The position numbers and the translations under genes were made by a program. The notes below the pieces were generated by a model. That model did not search any database and had not been told where the DNA came from. It saw only the letters and a program-made list of their open reading frames with translations. This document shows positions 1 through 8,291 of a stretch of DNA of 64,000 bases, one piece after another. The first letter of the stretch is position 1. Each line of letters starts with the position of its first letter. This DNA comes from Pseudomonas brassicacearum (GTDB lineage Bacteria; Pseudomonadota; Gammaproteobacteria; Pseudomonadales; Pseudomonadaceae), in NCBI RefSeq assembly GCF_003732225.1, contig NZ_MOBJ01000009.1, positions 587,847-651,846 of the forward strand, written 5' to 3'.

Positions 1-150
1 CAGCACGACCCAACTGTCCACCGGTATGTATCTATCCAGCAGACGCACCAGGGCCAGCCAGAAATCAGGACGGTCAAGTGCCTCAATCAGCCTGCCAATC
101 GCCTGGTGCCAGGCCATATCCTGCAATGTAATGCTCACGTTTCTACCCAT
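1..150 (-). CDS. LuxR-family regulator, N-terminal fragment cut by window edge
   Basis: An open frame of 50 codons runs from an ATG at 150 leftwards off the window. The readable part contains MAWHQAIGRLIEALDRPDFW and ends VDSWVVL. This resembles the N-terminal sensing region of LuxR-type regulators that often sit divergently beside amine or nitrilase catabolic genes in pseudomonads; that comparison is from memory of the family. An internal ATG at codon 12 is an alternative start. The helix-turn-helix would lie outside the window, so the assignment is tentative. It is divergent from the nitrilase gene at 272, with 121 bases between them. Confidence 0.5.
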   Translation of the reverse strand, partial: MGRNVSITLQDMAWHQAIGRLIEALDRPDFWLALVRLLDRYIPVDSWVVL

Positions 151-271
151 ACGGGGTTACCCCATCGATGTGATTACTTTCCGTTTTATGGCTCTCCATA
201 CTCCATCCAGCCCTGGCGGGTGCTGTTCAGTTTGGCGATTGCGAGCCCACATACACGTGAAAGGATCACCG

Positions 272-1087
272 ATGAAGATTGAACTCGTACAACTTACCGG
301 TCGCGATGGCGATACCGCTTATAACCTAGAGCGTACCTTGCAGGCCATCGCTACCTGCGCAGTGGATACCGATCTGCTGATATTTCCAGAGACCCAGTTG
401 ATGGGATTTGCCAGCGCGCAACAGCTCGCCGAAGTTGCCGAGCCCCTGAACGGGCCAAGTGTGCAGGCCGTGCAGCGCGCCGCACGCGAACGGAACGTCT
501 CGGTGGTGGTTGGCATGGCTGAGAACGACTCCGGCATCTTCTACAACACCTCCCTGCTGGTAACCCCACAAGGGATTGCCTTGAGCTATCGCAAGACTCA
601 CCTTTGGCCGTCGGAACGCGGCCTGTTCCAGCCGGGAGACCGCTATGCCACTGCGCTCTGGAAGGGAGTCCGTGTCGGCATCCTGATTTGCTACGACATT
701 GAGTTGCCGGAAAGTGCTCGAGCCCTCGGCCAACTCGGCGCCGAGCTGATCCTGGTCACTAACGGCAACATGGATCCCTACGGCCCTGTCCACCGCACCG
801 CGATCATGGCTCGCGCTCAGGAAAACCAGGCATTCGCGGTGATGGTGAATCGAGTCGGCGACGGCGATGAAGGCCTCGTTTTTGCCGGTGGGAGTGCAGC
901 GATCGATCCCTTCGGGCGCACCCTATTCGAAGCTGGGCGCGCAGAGTGCCGTCAGGTGGTAGAGCTGGATCTCGACCTGCTGCGCACCGCTCGCCGCGAC
1001 TATGACTACCTCAGTGACCGCCGCCTGCTCCTGACCGGCGAGCAGATTGAGCACGGTGATGGTCGACGTGAACTACTGATCCCCTGA
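272..1087 (+). CDS. Carbon-nitrogen hydrolase (nitrilase-superfamily amidase)
   Basis: This 271-residue protein is a cytosolic nitrilase-superfamily amidase that should hydrolyse a C-N bond of an amide, possibly an N-carbamoyl- or polyamine-derived amide. The catalytic triad is visible: Glu40 in FPE, Lys108 in YRKTHL and Cys140 in ICYDIE. Length is normal for the family. The frame is open further upstream to 26, but the ATG at 272 is preceded by a GAAAGGA ribosome site and begins with the typical strand MKIELVQL, so I chose it. It is followed by a PotF-like binding protein and a P1 peptidase in the same direction, which suggests breakdown of an imported amine or peptide amide. The exact substrate is unknown. 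Confidence 0.85.
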   Translation: MKIELVQLTGRDGDTAYNLERTLQAIATCAVDTDLLIFPETQLMGFASAQQLAEVAEPLNGPSVQAVQRAARERNVSVVVGMAENDSGIFYNTSLLVTPQGIALSYRKTHLWPSERGLFQPGDRYATALWKGVRVGILICYDIELPESARALGQLGAELILVTNGNMDPYGPVHRTAIMARAQENQAFAVMVNRVGDGDEGLVFAGGSAAIDPFGRTLFEAGRAECRQVVELDLDLLRTARRDYDYLSDRRLLLTGEQIEHGDGRRELLIP

Positions 1088-1228
1088 ACCAGGCGCGAGG
1101 GGTATACCACACCACAGCGATTGTTCCGTCTTGATTCCGATTTCGACCCTGCCACAACAATAATTCACACACTAGCAGGAGCAGTGCTCGTGTCCATGGA
1201 CCCGACGCTAACGCTCTGGAGCATCCCG

Positions 1229-2338
1229 ATGAAACCGACTCGTTACATGCAATTCGTGCTGGTCACGCTTTTCAGTGTAGGCCTGGTCTGCGCCGAGGCC
1301 GACGAGCCTGCCACACCCAGCGTGCACATCTACAACTGGTATGACTACATTGCCCCGAACACGATGAAAGACTTCCAGAAAGAAGCGGGCATCAGCGCTG
1401 TATACGATGTGTTCGACAACAGCGACGTCATGCAAAGCAAACTGATGGCCGGCCGCAGTGGCTATGACGTAGTGGTTGCCAGTGGCGACCTGCTACCGAA
1501 TCTGATCAAAGCGGGTGTGCTCAAAAAACTGGATCGCTCAAAGTTGCCCAACTGGTCGCACCTCGACCCTGACATCCTCGCCAAGTTGCAGAACAACGAT
1601 CCCGGAAACAGCTATGCGGCCCCTTATCTGTGGGGTACGACTGGCATCGGCTATGACGCGGACAAGGTTAAATCGATACTCGGCCCAGATGCGCCAGTTA
1701 ATTCTTGGGACCTGATTTTCAAGGAAGAAAATCTGGCCAAACTGAGTCAATGCGGTGTGGCCATGCTGGACGCCCCTAGCGAGGTCATTCCCATCGCGTT
1801 GCACTACCTTGGACTGCCCTACAACAGCCAGAACCCGGAGGATTACAAAAAAGCCCAGGAGCTGCTGCTGAAACTGCGTCCCCATATCGTCTACTTCGAT
1901 TCTTCCAAGTTCATCTCTGATCTAGCCAATGGCAACATCTGCGTCGTGCTGGGCTGGGCTGGTGGTGTCGCCGATGCGCAAAAGGCCTCCGAGCTGGCTG
2001 GCAACCATCGCAACCTCGTCTATAGCATTCCACGCGAAGGTGCCCCGGTGTGGGTGGAGAGTCTGGTGCAGCTCAACGATGCGCCGAACCCGGAGCAAGG
2101 GTTGGCCTTCATCAACTACATGCTGCGCCCCGAAGTCATCGCTGAGTCATCCAACTACCTGAGCTATCCGAACGCCAACAAGGATGCCACCGCGCTTGTC
2201 GAGAAAAAAGTCCGCGACAACCCCGGGGTGTATCCGTCCAAGCAAGTCCTTGACACGCTATTTCCGCTAGAACCACTCCCGCTGAAGACGGAGCGCGTGC
2301 GCACCCGTGCGTGGAACACGATCAAGACCGGCGCTTGA
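1229..2338 (+). CDS. Polyamine ABC transporter substrate-binding protein (PotF-like)
   Basis: This periplasmic binding protein of about 369 residues is of the spermidine/putrescine PotF/PotD family. After an N-terminal hydrophobic signal segment (residues about 7-22, cleavage near CAEA) it has the family landmarks HIYNWYDYIAPN, YDVVVASGDLL, a GTTGIGYD segment and a late NYMLRPEVIAE segment. No permease or ATPase gene is adjacent, so it must borrow a transporter encoded elsewhere or act as a sensor. The start is uncertain: the ATG at 1229 gives a normal signal peptide, whereas a GTG at 1190 has the better-spaced AGGAG site (1177-1181) and would add 13 residues. It sits between the nitrilase and the P1 peptidase. 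Confidence 0.85.
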   Translation: MKPTRYMQFVLVTLFSVGLVCAEADEPATPSVHIYNWYDYIAPNTMKDFQKEAGISAVYDVFDNSDVMQSKLMAGRSGYDVVVASGDLLPNLIKAGVLKKLDRSKLPNWSHLDPDILAKLQNNDPGNSYAAPYLWGTTGIGYDADKVKSILGPDAPVNSWDLIFKEENLAKLSQCGVAMLDAPSEVIPIALHYLGLPYNSQNPEDYKKAQELLLKLRPHIVYFDSSKFISDLANGNICVVLGWAGGVADAQKASELAGNHRNLVYSIPREGAPVWVESLVQLNDAPNPEQGLAFINYMLRPEVIAESSNYLSYPNANKDATALVEKKVRDNPGVYPSKQVLDTLFPLEPLPLKTERVRTRAWNTIKTGA

Positions 2339-2407
2339 TTGGCTGACTCGGCTCTGCTGATGACAAGCCACGCCCCTTCATGCAACAAATCAAACATGAG
2401 AGAGATC

Positions 2408-3556
2408 ATGAAAGAGACGATGAAACCACGTGCCCGCGACCTGAACATTCAGTTCGGCCAACTGCAACCCGGCCCCCTCAATGCCATCACCGATGTGCCC
2501 GGTGTACGGGTCGGCCACAGTAATGTGCGAGGACGCACCGCCAACGGCCGCGACATCCTGACCGGCGTCACCCTGATCGAACCGCGTGCCGGTTCCACCA
2601 GCCAGCAACCGTGCTTTGCCGGCGTCCATGTGTTGAACGGCAACGGCGACGCCACCGGTCTGGAATGGATTCGCGAGGCGGGTCTCTTGACCAGTCCCAT
2701 CGCCTTCACCAACACCCACAGCCTGGGCGTGGTACGCGATGCGCTGGTTGTGCTGGACCGTGAACAGCAGCCGGATGACGGGCGCCTCTACTGGAACATG
2801 CCGGTGGTGCTGGAGACCTTCGACGGCCTGCTCAACGACATCAACGGCTTCCATGTGAAGATTGAACATGTGGCCGAGGCCCTGCGTTCGGCCAAGAGCG
2901 GGCCGGTAACGGAAGGCTCCGTCGGGGGCGGTAGCGGCATGATCTGTCATGAATTCAAGGGCGGCATCGGCACCGCATCACGGCGTCTGAGCAGTGCTCA
3001 GGGCGGCTGGACCGTTGGGGCCATCGTCCAGGCCAACCACGGCATCCGTAATGAACTGCGCGTCGACGGCTACCCGGTCGGACGCTACATGGAACAGGCC
3101 GACTCGCCGTTCCTCAAGGCGTCGCTGCCGTACCCAGGCATGGGCTCGATAGTCGTTTGCCTGGCCACCGACGCGCCGTTGCTGCCGCACCAATGCACGC
3201 GCCTGGCGCAACGTGCCAGCCTCGGCCTCGCCCGCACCGGCGGCGGCAATGAAGACCACAGCGGCGACATATTCATCGCCTTCGCCACCGGCAATCAGCA
3301 TGTGCCGCCGGCCGCTTACGAGAGTAAGCGTGCGCCGACTACCGATAACCTGAGCATGGTCAACAACGACCACATCAGCGAGTTGTTCCTGGCCGCCACC
3401 GAAGCGGTGGAAGAAGCCATCATCAATGCCTTGCTGGCCGCTGACACCACCGAAGGCAACGGCCATGCCGTGCCGGGCCTGGATTCCGAGACGCTGCTCA
3501 AAGCCTTGCATCAGGCCGGCTGGCCGGGAGCCGCTCATGGCGAACGTTTTGAATGA
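2408..3556 (+). CDS. P1 family peptidase (DmpA-like aminopeptidase, S58)
   Basis: This 382-residue protein belongs to the P1/S58 family, whose characterised members (DmpA, BapA) are autoprocessed N-terminal nucleophile aminopeptidases acting on L- or beta-amino acyl amides. It shows the opening NAITDVPGVRVGHSNV, the glycine-rich GSVGGGSGM, KGGIGTASR, and the segment GGNEDHSGDIFIAFATGN, in which the Ser of HSGD is expected to become the new N-terminal nucleophile after self-cleavage. No signal peptide is evident. Close ATGs at 2396, 2408 and 2420 are possible; 2408 follows a GAGAGA stretch. A perfect 32-base palindrome lies immediately downstream. Confidence 0.85.
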   Translation: MKETMKPRARDLNIQFGQLQPGPLNAITDVPGVRVGHSNVRGRTANGRDILTGVTLIEPRAGSTSQQPCFAGVHVLNGNGDATGLEWIREAGLLTSPIAFTNTHSLGVVRDALVVLDREQQPDDGRLYWNMPVVLETFDGLLNDINGFHVKIEHVAEALRSAKSGPVTEGSVGGGSGMICHEFKGGIGTASRRLSSAQGGWTVGAIVQANHGIRNELRVDGYPVGRYMEQADSPFLKASLPYPGMGSIVVCLATDAPLLPHQCTRLAQRASLGLARTGGGNEDHSGDIFIAFATGNQHVPPAAYESKRAPTTDNLSMVNNDHISELFLAATEAVEEAIINALLAADTTEGNGHAVPGLDSETLLKALHQAGWPGAAHGERFE

Positions 3557-3564
3557 CTGCTGTT

Positions 3565-3596
3565 GGTTGTGGATTCAACCGGTTGAATCCACAACC
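3565..3596. repeat. Palindromic repeat, copy 1 (perfect 32-base inverted repeat)
   Basis: The half site ggttgtggattcaacc (3565-3580) is followed at once by its exact reverse complement (3581-3596). Each half can also fold on itself (ggttg / caacc). Degenerate copies of the same palindrome lie at 4896-4937 and 6619-6646. It sits 8 bases after the P1 peptidase stop, so it may also act as a transcriptional hairpin, although no T-run follows. Confidence 0.85.
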
Positions 3597-3612
3597 CAAA
3601 CTGGTCATACAT

Positions 3613-3723
3613 GACAGGCAGAAAACGGCCGAAGGCCGACCCGGTAGGGTCGGCCCGCTGCCATAAGTCGCACGTTGCCGCACAGGCAACCGCCGGTGAA
3701 TCGGTGCCTGCTGCGTCTCGTCC
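3613..3723 (-). pseudogene. Remnant of GFA-family (CENP-V/GFA domain) gene
   Basis: Reading leftwards in the same frame as, and just beyond, the stop of the VOC fragment, the sequence gives FTGGCLCGNVRL followed by RPYRVGL. This matches the first zinc-binding strand of glutathione-dependent formaldehyde-activating (GFA/CENP-V) proteins. After about 35 residues the similarity stops and the frame ends at a TGA near 3613, 17 bases before palindrome copy 1. There is no start codon of its own. It appears to be a gene stump left after a deletion or insertion. Confidence 0.5.
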
Positions 3724-3751
3724 GAAATCCAGCGGCCGGAATGTCGACCGG

Positions 3752-3997
3752 CTAACCTGCGAGTGCCGCTTCGATTGCCGCCTGCTTGATCCCCGACCCC
3801 CCGTTCAACCCGAGGCAAGGGATGCCCATCACCGTGAACTCGACCGTTATGACATCGCCTTGCTTGCCCGCCGGATAGTCGCCAGGCGCGTGATGGACGG
3901 CGACTACCGCGCTGTCGGGGAATGTCTGGGCGTAGAACTCTGCAGCATCCTGCGCAGAGCCGTCGTACCAGAGGCAAATCGTGTTTTTGCTGACCAT
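3752..3997 (-). pseudogene. Truncated VOC (PhnB-like) protein
   Basis: The 81-residue frame starts MVSKNTICLWYDGSAQDAAE and continues through APGDYPAGKQGDV and VMGIPCLGLNGG, which is the N-terminal half of PhnB-like vicinal-oxygen-chelate proteins of about 150 residues. After LNGG the expected FKHNEAFSFQ continuation is missing and an unrelated GIKQAAIEAALAG tail leads to a stop. The metal-binding C-terminal half is therefore absent. It is most simply read as a pseudogene joined to a GFA remnant, though the short frame could still be translated. Confidence 0.65.
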
Positions 3998-4135
3998 TTT
4001 GCGTCTCCAGAATCAGGTCTGATACCTTCATTCCAGCCGCACAGTCAGCCGGGCTGAACGTTGGCAAATCAACAGGCAAACCCCAAGTATTGTACAAAGC
4101 GCCGGTTTTTCAAAAATCGGCCAAAGGAGATCCTG

Positions 4136-4672
4136 ATGGCCACTGCACATGTTTTCATCGCCACCAGTCTGGATGGCTTCATCGCCCGACCTGATGGTGA
4201 CATCGACTGGCTGTTGCAGCGCGATGATCAGACCGAGGATCATGGCTACTCAACCTTCATCGCCGATAAGGATGTGATCGTGATGGGGCGGGGAAGCTAT
4301 GAAAAGGCGCTGACCTTCGACACATGGTTCTACGACCGGCCTGTAGTGGTGCTGTCAGAACAGCTGGCCGATTCGTCGGTGCCCGAGGCGCTGAAGGGCA
4401 AGCTGCGTTTTTCCAACCTCAAACCCGGGGCCGTGATGGAGGAAATGGCGAGGCAAGGCGTGCGTCGGGTCTATGTCGATGGCGGGCAGTTGGTGCAATC
4501 ATTCCTGCGCGATGGGTTAGTCGCCGATATGGTGATTACCACTGTTCCTGTGCTGATCGGGTCGGGAAGGCCATTATTCGGGGCCCTTCAGCAGGACATT
4601 GAATTGAAACTGGTATCCAGCCGCTGCTTTCCTTCGGGTTTGGTGCAATCCACCTATCGGTTGACCCCATGA
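4136..4672 (+). CDS. Dihydrofolate reductase family protein (RibD C-terminal type)
   Basis: This 178-residue protein has the RibD_C/DHFR-like NADPH-binding fold: HVFIATSLDGFIARPDGDIDWL at the N-terminus (read as the usual Ala/Thr-Ser-x-Asp-Gly nucleotide loop), IVMGRGSYE in the middle, VRRVYVDGGQLVQ, and a late VPVLIGSGRPLF segment. The ATG at 4136 is preceded by AAAGGAGATCCTG, an excellent ribosome site. Such proteins are reductases of unknown substrate and are not the essential FolA. It is a single gene between the truncated VOC fragment, transcribed away from it, and palindrome copy 2. Confidence 0.85.
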   Translation: MATAHVFIATSLDGFIARPDGDIDWLLQRDDQTEDHGYSTFIADKDVIVMGRGSYEKALTFDTWFYDRPVVVLSEQLADSSVPEALKGKLRFSNLKPGAVMEEMARQGVRRVYVDGGQLVQSFLRDGLVADMVITTVPVLIGSGRPLFGALQQDIELKLVSSRCFPSGLVQSTYRLTP

Positions 4673-5037
4673 CCCGCCCGCGTGGACGTCCGATCCAAGG
4701 ACACATACAGACGAAATATCGAAGGTCGTCGCACAAATTGGATTCGAGTTTGACGTGCGCGCTGACGTTCTGAGAATTTGGGGATACTTCCCAAAATCGT
4801 ATGAAGACTTTCCGCCTGTATGACAGTCTGGGATCGGCTGTCTGCTAAACCCTTCGCCCCAGTAACTACAATATCTAACCTCGACACGGGGGGCGCTTTG
4901 GGTCGTTGCGTCCACCGGTTGAATCCACAACCCAAAGCAGTCATCGAGAAGAGACCGATAGGGATACGCTAAAGTTATGCGGGGCGTCGATCAATTTTGA
5001 TCCACTGTTCGTGCTGCTTCCGTCCCTGGAGGGCCCA
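4673..5037. other. Intergenic stretch with palindrome copy 2
   Basis: Apart from the palindromic repeat at 4896-4937 I see no gene, RNA or clear terminator here. Short open frames on both strands lack ribosome sites and family resemblance. Confidence 0.5.
4896..4937. repeat. Palindromic repeat, copy 2 (imperfect)
   Basis: The right arm ggttgaatccacaacccaaag (split here as ggttgaatcc + acaacccaaag, 4917-4937) is identical to the right arm and flank of copy 1. The left arm (4896-4916) keeps ctttgggt...gttg...ccacc but has several mismatches. The inverted symmetry extends over about 42 bases. Confidence 0.75.
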
Positions 5038-5622
5038 ATGCGGCCTATCACCACGTGCCTGGTGGCGCTGTTTGTTCTTTGCCTGACTCTTGAAGTGCCA
5101 GCCCAGACCAACGACTGCCCAGCTGGCGAGAAACAAGTTTGCCTGGACGGCTGTATCTGCCTGCCAGGTCTGGGGCAGATGCCTGATGGCATCTACCAGA
5201 TCGCGGCACCTGCCCTGGCGCTGTGGCTAACCCAAGCTCGCGCTGAAGCAGCCAACGCCGACATCCAGCCCATTCCACCGCACATCCGGGAGCAACTGCT
5301 GCGTTGGTACGCCCCCAGTGTCCTTGATGCCGCGCGCTACAAAGTTAGCGACAACGGCCAATTCAGCACCGCCACAGCCATGCTGCAAAACCCCGATGTC
5401 GGTGCCGTGACGCTGATCGACATCATCCTCTTCCGGGACGCTCAAACCGCAGAACAGGACATCGCGCTCTGGGCTCACGAACTAAAGCATGTGCAGCAGT
5501 ATCAGGAATGGGGGGTGGAAGGATTTGCCCAGCGGTATACACAAGATTTCAATGCTGTGGAGGTGCCAGCTTATGCCATACAGTCTGAGGTCAGACGGTC
5601 GGTGCGGGAAGGGACTCACTGA
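5038..5622 (+). CDS. Exported protein with HExxH metallopeptidase-like motif (DUF4157-like)
   Basis: This 194-residue protein starts with a Sec signal peptide (MRPITTCLVALFVLCLTLEV, cleavage near VPAQT). A short Cys cluster follows (NDCPAGEKQVCLDGCICLPG). The C-terminal half has WAHELKHVQQYQEWGVEGFA, where HELKH fits a zincin HExxH site; the pattern resembles the DUF4157 (eCIS-core metallopeptidase-like) family. No catalytic role has been shown for this protein. The start is at the only ATG before the signal peptide; the GGAGG at 5029-5033 is close to it. It lies alone between palindrome copies 2 and 3. Confidence 0.7.
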   Translation: MRPITTCLVALFVLCLTLEVPAQTNDCPAGEKQVCLDGCICLPGLGQMPDGIYQIAAPALALWLTQARAEAANADIQPIPPHIREQLLRWYAPSVLDAARYKVSDNGQFSTATAMLQNPDVGAVTLIDIILFRDAQTAEQDIALWAHELKHVQQYQEWGVEGFAQRYTQDFNAVEVPAYAIQSEVRRSVREGTH

Positions 5623-5868
5623 ATATTGCCAAGTTGAAGAGGGGCAAATCCCGCGTCTTGTCCGCAAGCACTGTGTGTGGTCACCACCCACTCTGACTTC
5701 ACGCTTGGAGGATGGGGTGGTAAAAAATGATACTGGTCGCGGTGGCCGATGCAGCGGGAACTTCAGGGTACGAGTCAGGTCCATTGGCAGCCTGTACCGG
5801 AGATGCCGAGCAGCGCTGTGGCCTGTTTTACAGCAGTGCCGTCCGAGATCAGTCGAGTCCGCCCCCTG

Positions 5869-6582
5869 ATGCCAACCAAGAGTTTTATGCCGGGTCTCAT
5901 CCTGGTGTTCTGCGCCGTCGCGTCGCTTTGTTCGGTTGCTGCCGAGCGAAGTTCGCCCTCGCAAAGTAACAGCGCATCAACCACCCTGATCGAAACGGCC
6001 TCGCGGCAGTATGGAAATGGCCAGTTGGACCAAGCCGCTGCCACGCTGGAGCGTGCCCTGCATATCCAGCCGAACAATCCCGCGACACTGCATTACCTCG
6101 GTGTATTGCGTCTTCAGCAGGGTCAGTACCAGCAGGCTGAAACGTTGGCGGTGCGCTCGAACTTGGGGGTTGGTCGCAACGTCGCGTTACGCAACCGCAA
6201 CTTCCAATTGATCCAGGCGGCGCAGCAGGCCCAGTCTTCGAGTACCCCGGCCAACGCCAAAGAGGATCTGGTCACAGTACAGAAGGGGCTGGAAGAGGAG
6301 ACCCCAAGGCGCCGCGAAGCAGAAATGGCCGTTGCTGAACAATCCACTCTGGATACTGGGCGCGACACTGGCAGACCTCGGCCCGAAGGAAGATTGCAAA
6401 TGGCTTCCGTCGAGCCAGAGCCCGCGTACGACGAGGTTGAGATTCCCCGCGGCCATTTGCCGCCTCCGGGTAAATGCCGAATTTGGTTTCCTGATCGCCC
6501 GCCGGGGCATCAGCCCGCACCCGGCAGCTGCAAGAAGCTGCGATATCGGGTTCCGTTAGGAGCCTACTTGGTGCGCGGTTGA
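5869..6582 (+). CDS. Exported TPR-repeat protein
   Basis: The 237-residue protein has an N-terminal hydrophobic signal (MPGLILVFCAVASLCSVAAE), one to two tetratricopeptide repeats (residues about 40-100: YGNGQLDQAAATLERALHIQ, then LGVLRLQQGQYQQAE), and a Gln/Ala-rich helix. A C-terminal Pro-rich tail, LPPPGKCRIWFPDRPPGHQP ... YRVPLGAYLVRG, is a motif I recall from other small Pseudomonas envelope proteins. It is probably periplasmic, with unknown partners. The frame is open upstream to 5749; the ATG at 5869 (or 5887) places the signal peptide first. No neighbour shares its direction closely. Confidence 0.6.
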   Translation: MPTKSFMPGLILVFCAVASLCSVAAERSSPSQSNSASTTLIETASRQYGNGQLDQAAATLERALHIQPNNPATLHYLGVLRLQQGQYQQAETLAVRSNLGVGRNVALRNRNFQLIQAAQQAQSSSTPANAKEDLVTVQKGLEEETPRRREAEMAVAEQSTLDTGRDTGRPRPEGRLQMASVEPEPAYDEVEIPRGHLPPPGKCRIWFPDRPPGHQPAPGSCKKLRYRVPLGAYLVRG

Positions 6583-6618
6583 GTTTCTGAGTATCCACCT
6601 CTGAACGACTTAGCCAAT

Positions 6619-6646
6619 CTGTTGCATCGACCGGTTGAATCCACAG
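6619..6646. repeat. Palindromic repeat, copy 3 (degenerate)
   Basis: The right arm ccggttgaatccacag is shared with copies 1 and 2. The left arm (ctgttgcatcgacc) is a partial inverted match. It lies 36 bases after the TPR gene stop. Confidence 0.65.
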
Positions 6647-6915
6647 TCCCCTTTTCATTCAGTGCACCGCATCGGGCGTTTTGTATTCCTGGATAACCGA
6701 GATATCAGCTGTCACCGCCATGCACCGATTCCCGGCAACTTGTTACCTAATCTCTCGCCGTGGTGCAAAAAAATACCTCAGGACTCACCAGTCCACAGAT
6801 CGGCTGGGGGGCTGTTTTTTCGCTTTTTTATATTTGATCCCGTGTGTTGTGCGACTTTCAGGCGTTTTGGAGTACCTGGACAAAGGCGGATGGAGAGTGG
6901 TTGGCCACAAAGTTG

Positions 6916-6927
6916 CATACATGTATG
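6916..6927. promoter_or_regulatory. Candidate operator, catacatgtatg palindrome
   Basis: A perfect 12-base palindrome lies about 115 bases before the MFS start. The A/T-rich centre and length resemble GntR-type operators. No GntR gene is next to it, so the regulator is unknown. Confidence 0.35.
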
Positions 6928-7040
6928 TACAAGTCTATATGCCCGCCATAGATGGATATTAAAAGGGAACACCCGATAAAGCTGGGGGGCATTCATGATG
7001 CCGGCGTGTCCGCGCCATAAAGATCCGAGAGCAAACTGTT

Positions 7041-8291
7041 ATGAAAACCAAAGTATTTCCAGGATGGTACGTAGTGTTCGCGGCACATTTGCTGCTGGCA
7101 CTTATCTTTGGCGGCGCCTACTCCTTCGGGGCGTTTTTTTCGCAGATCCAGTCCAGCTTCGATGTGGGGCGTTTTTCCGTGGCATCGGTGTTTTCACTGA
7201 CGGCCTTCATCTACTACGCGGTCGGGGTCTTCTCCGGATCTCTGGCGGATCGCATCTCGACCCGGGTCGTGGTCTGCGCCGGCATCATCTTGCTGGCGCT
7301 CGGTTTTTTTCTCGGTAGCCTTGCCTCCGGCTCGTTGCAGCTGTTCCTGGTGTGCTTCTGCTCCCTGGTCGGATTGGGGGTCGGTCTGGTGTATGTACCG
7401 ACGGTGGCAGCGGTCCAGCGCTGGTTCATCAAGAACCGCAGCAAGGCTTCGGGCATAGCGTTGGCGGGAACCGGTGTCGGGACTTTTGTTGGACCGACAG
7501 CTTCCGGGCTGCTGATGCAGCATTTTTCCTGGGAGTCGACGATGCAGATCTTCGCCGTGGCCATTCTTGTCGTTGGCCTGCTGGTGGCGTCGCTGGTGAG
7601 GAGCAATCCCCAGGAGCTGGGCCTTTTGCCCGATGGTCTCGCCCCCTCTGCAAGCGGCGGGCGTCAGGCGGCACCCAGCGGTATGCGCTTGGCCGAAGCG
7701 GCGAGTACGGGGCGATTCTGGTGGTACTTCGGGGCGATTTTTTTGGGCTCGGTCGGGTTGTTTCTCGCGCTTGTGCACATCAATCCCTACGCCCGCCAGT
7801 TTGGCATTTCCGCCACCCAGGCCAATCTGTTGATCGGGCTTATCGGTGTCGGCAACGTAGCCGGCCGGTTGTTCCTGGGGAGTATCGGTGACCGGATGGG
7901 CGCGCGTCGCCTGTTGATCGTTCTGACCTTCGCGCTGGCGCTGCTTAATCTTCTGTGGCTCGGAGCCCATACATTCGTCACGCTGGCGCTGTTCGCTATT
8001 GGTTTCGGTGTGGCCAATGGTGGCTGCATATCCCTCTATCCGTCGGTGGCTGCCAACTGGTTCGGCACGGCGAATCTGGGGGCGATCCTGGGCGCGCTGT
8101 ACATTTCGGTCGGGGTGGCCGCCCTGATCGGAGGGAGCGTCGCAGGGCTGTTGTTCGATCTTTACCAGAGTTACGCGGCATCGATCATGCTGGGGGCGCT
8201 CTGTGCGCTGCTGTCAGTGGTGTTCATTCTGATTGCCGGTCGCCAGTTGCCTCAGATTGCTGTCCGGGCCCCCTCGGCAGGGTCTATTTAA
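7041..8291 (+). CDS. MFS transporter, OFA/monocarboxylate type
   Basis: This 416-residue inner-membrane protein has about 12 hydrophobic segments and a central polar loop (residues about 190-225). FPGWYVVFAAHLLLALIFGG at the start and the loop-2/3 motif GSLADRISTR place it among MFS proteins of the oxalate/formate antiporter or monocarboxylate branch. Characterised relatives carry small organic acids; the substrate here is not known. The start ATG is preceded by AGAGCAAACTGTT, a weak ribosome site. Its 3' end overlaps the convergent bicupin gene by 8 bases. Confidence 0.85.
   Translation: MKTKVFPGWYVVFAAHLLLALIFGGAYSFGAFFSQIQSSFDVGRFSVASVFSLTAFIYYAVGVFSGSLADRISTRVVVCAGIILLALGFFLGSLASGSLQLFLVCFCSLVGLGVGLVYVPTVAAVQRWFIKNRSKASGIALAGTGVGTFVGPTASGLLMQHFSWESTMQIFAVAILVVGLLVASLVRSNPQELGLLPDGLAPSASGGRQAAPSGMRLAEAASTGRFWWYFGAIFLGSVGLFLALVHINPYARQFGISATQANLLIGLIGVGNVAGRLFLGSIGDRMGARRLLIVLTFALALLNLLWLGAHTFVTLALFAIGFGVANGGCISLYPSVAANWFGTANLGAILGALYISVGVAALIGGSVAGLLFDLYQSYAASIMLGALCALLSVVFILIAGRQLPQIAVRAPSAGSI

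Larger units (their letters stand above)
6583..7040. other. Intergenic region upstream of the MFS gene
   Basis: The region holds palindrome copy 3 (6619-6646) and the candidate operator at 6916-6927. The open frames across it have no ribosome site and no family resemblance, and base composition is lower in GC than the flanking genes. The MFS promoter should be here. Confidence 0.5.

Noticed and set aside
3498..4097. A 199-codon leftward open frame across the VOC/GFA remnants and palindrome copy 1
   Set aside because: It is out of frame with the recognisable VOC and GFA similarity, is Arg/Gly-rich as expected of a shadow frame, and lacks a ribosome site.
5482..5964. A 160-codon leftward frame opposite the end of the HExxH gene
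   Set aside because: No family resemblance or ribosome site; it overlaps the better supported rightward genes.
6681..6962. A 93-codon rightward frame upstream of the MFS gene
   Set aside because: No ribosome site, unusual composition and no resemblance; more likely the promoter region.
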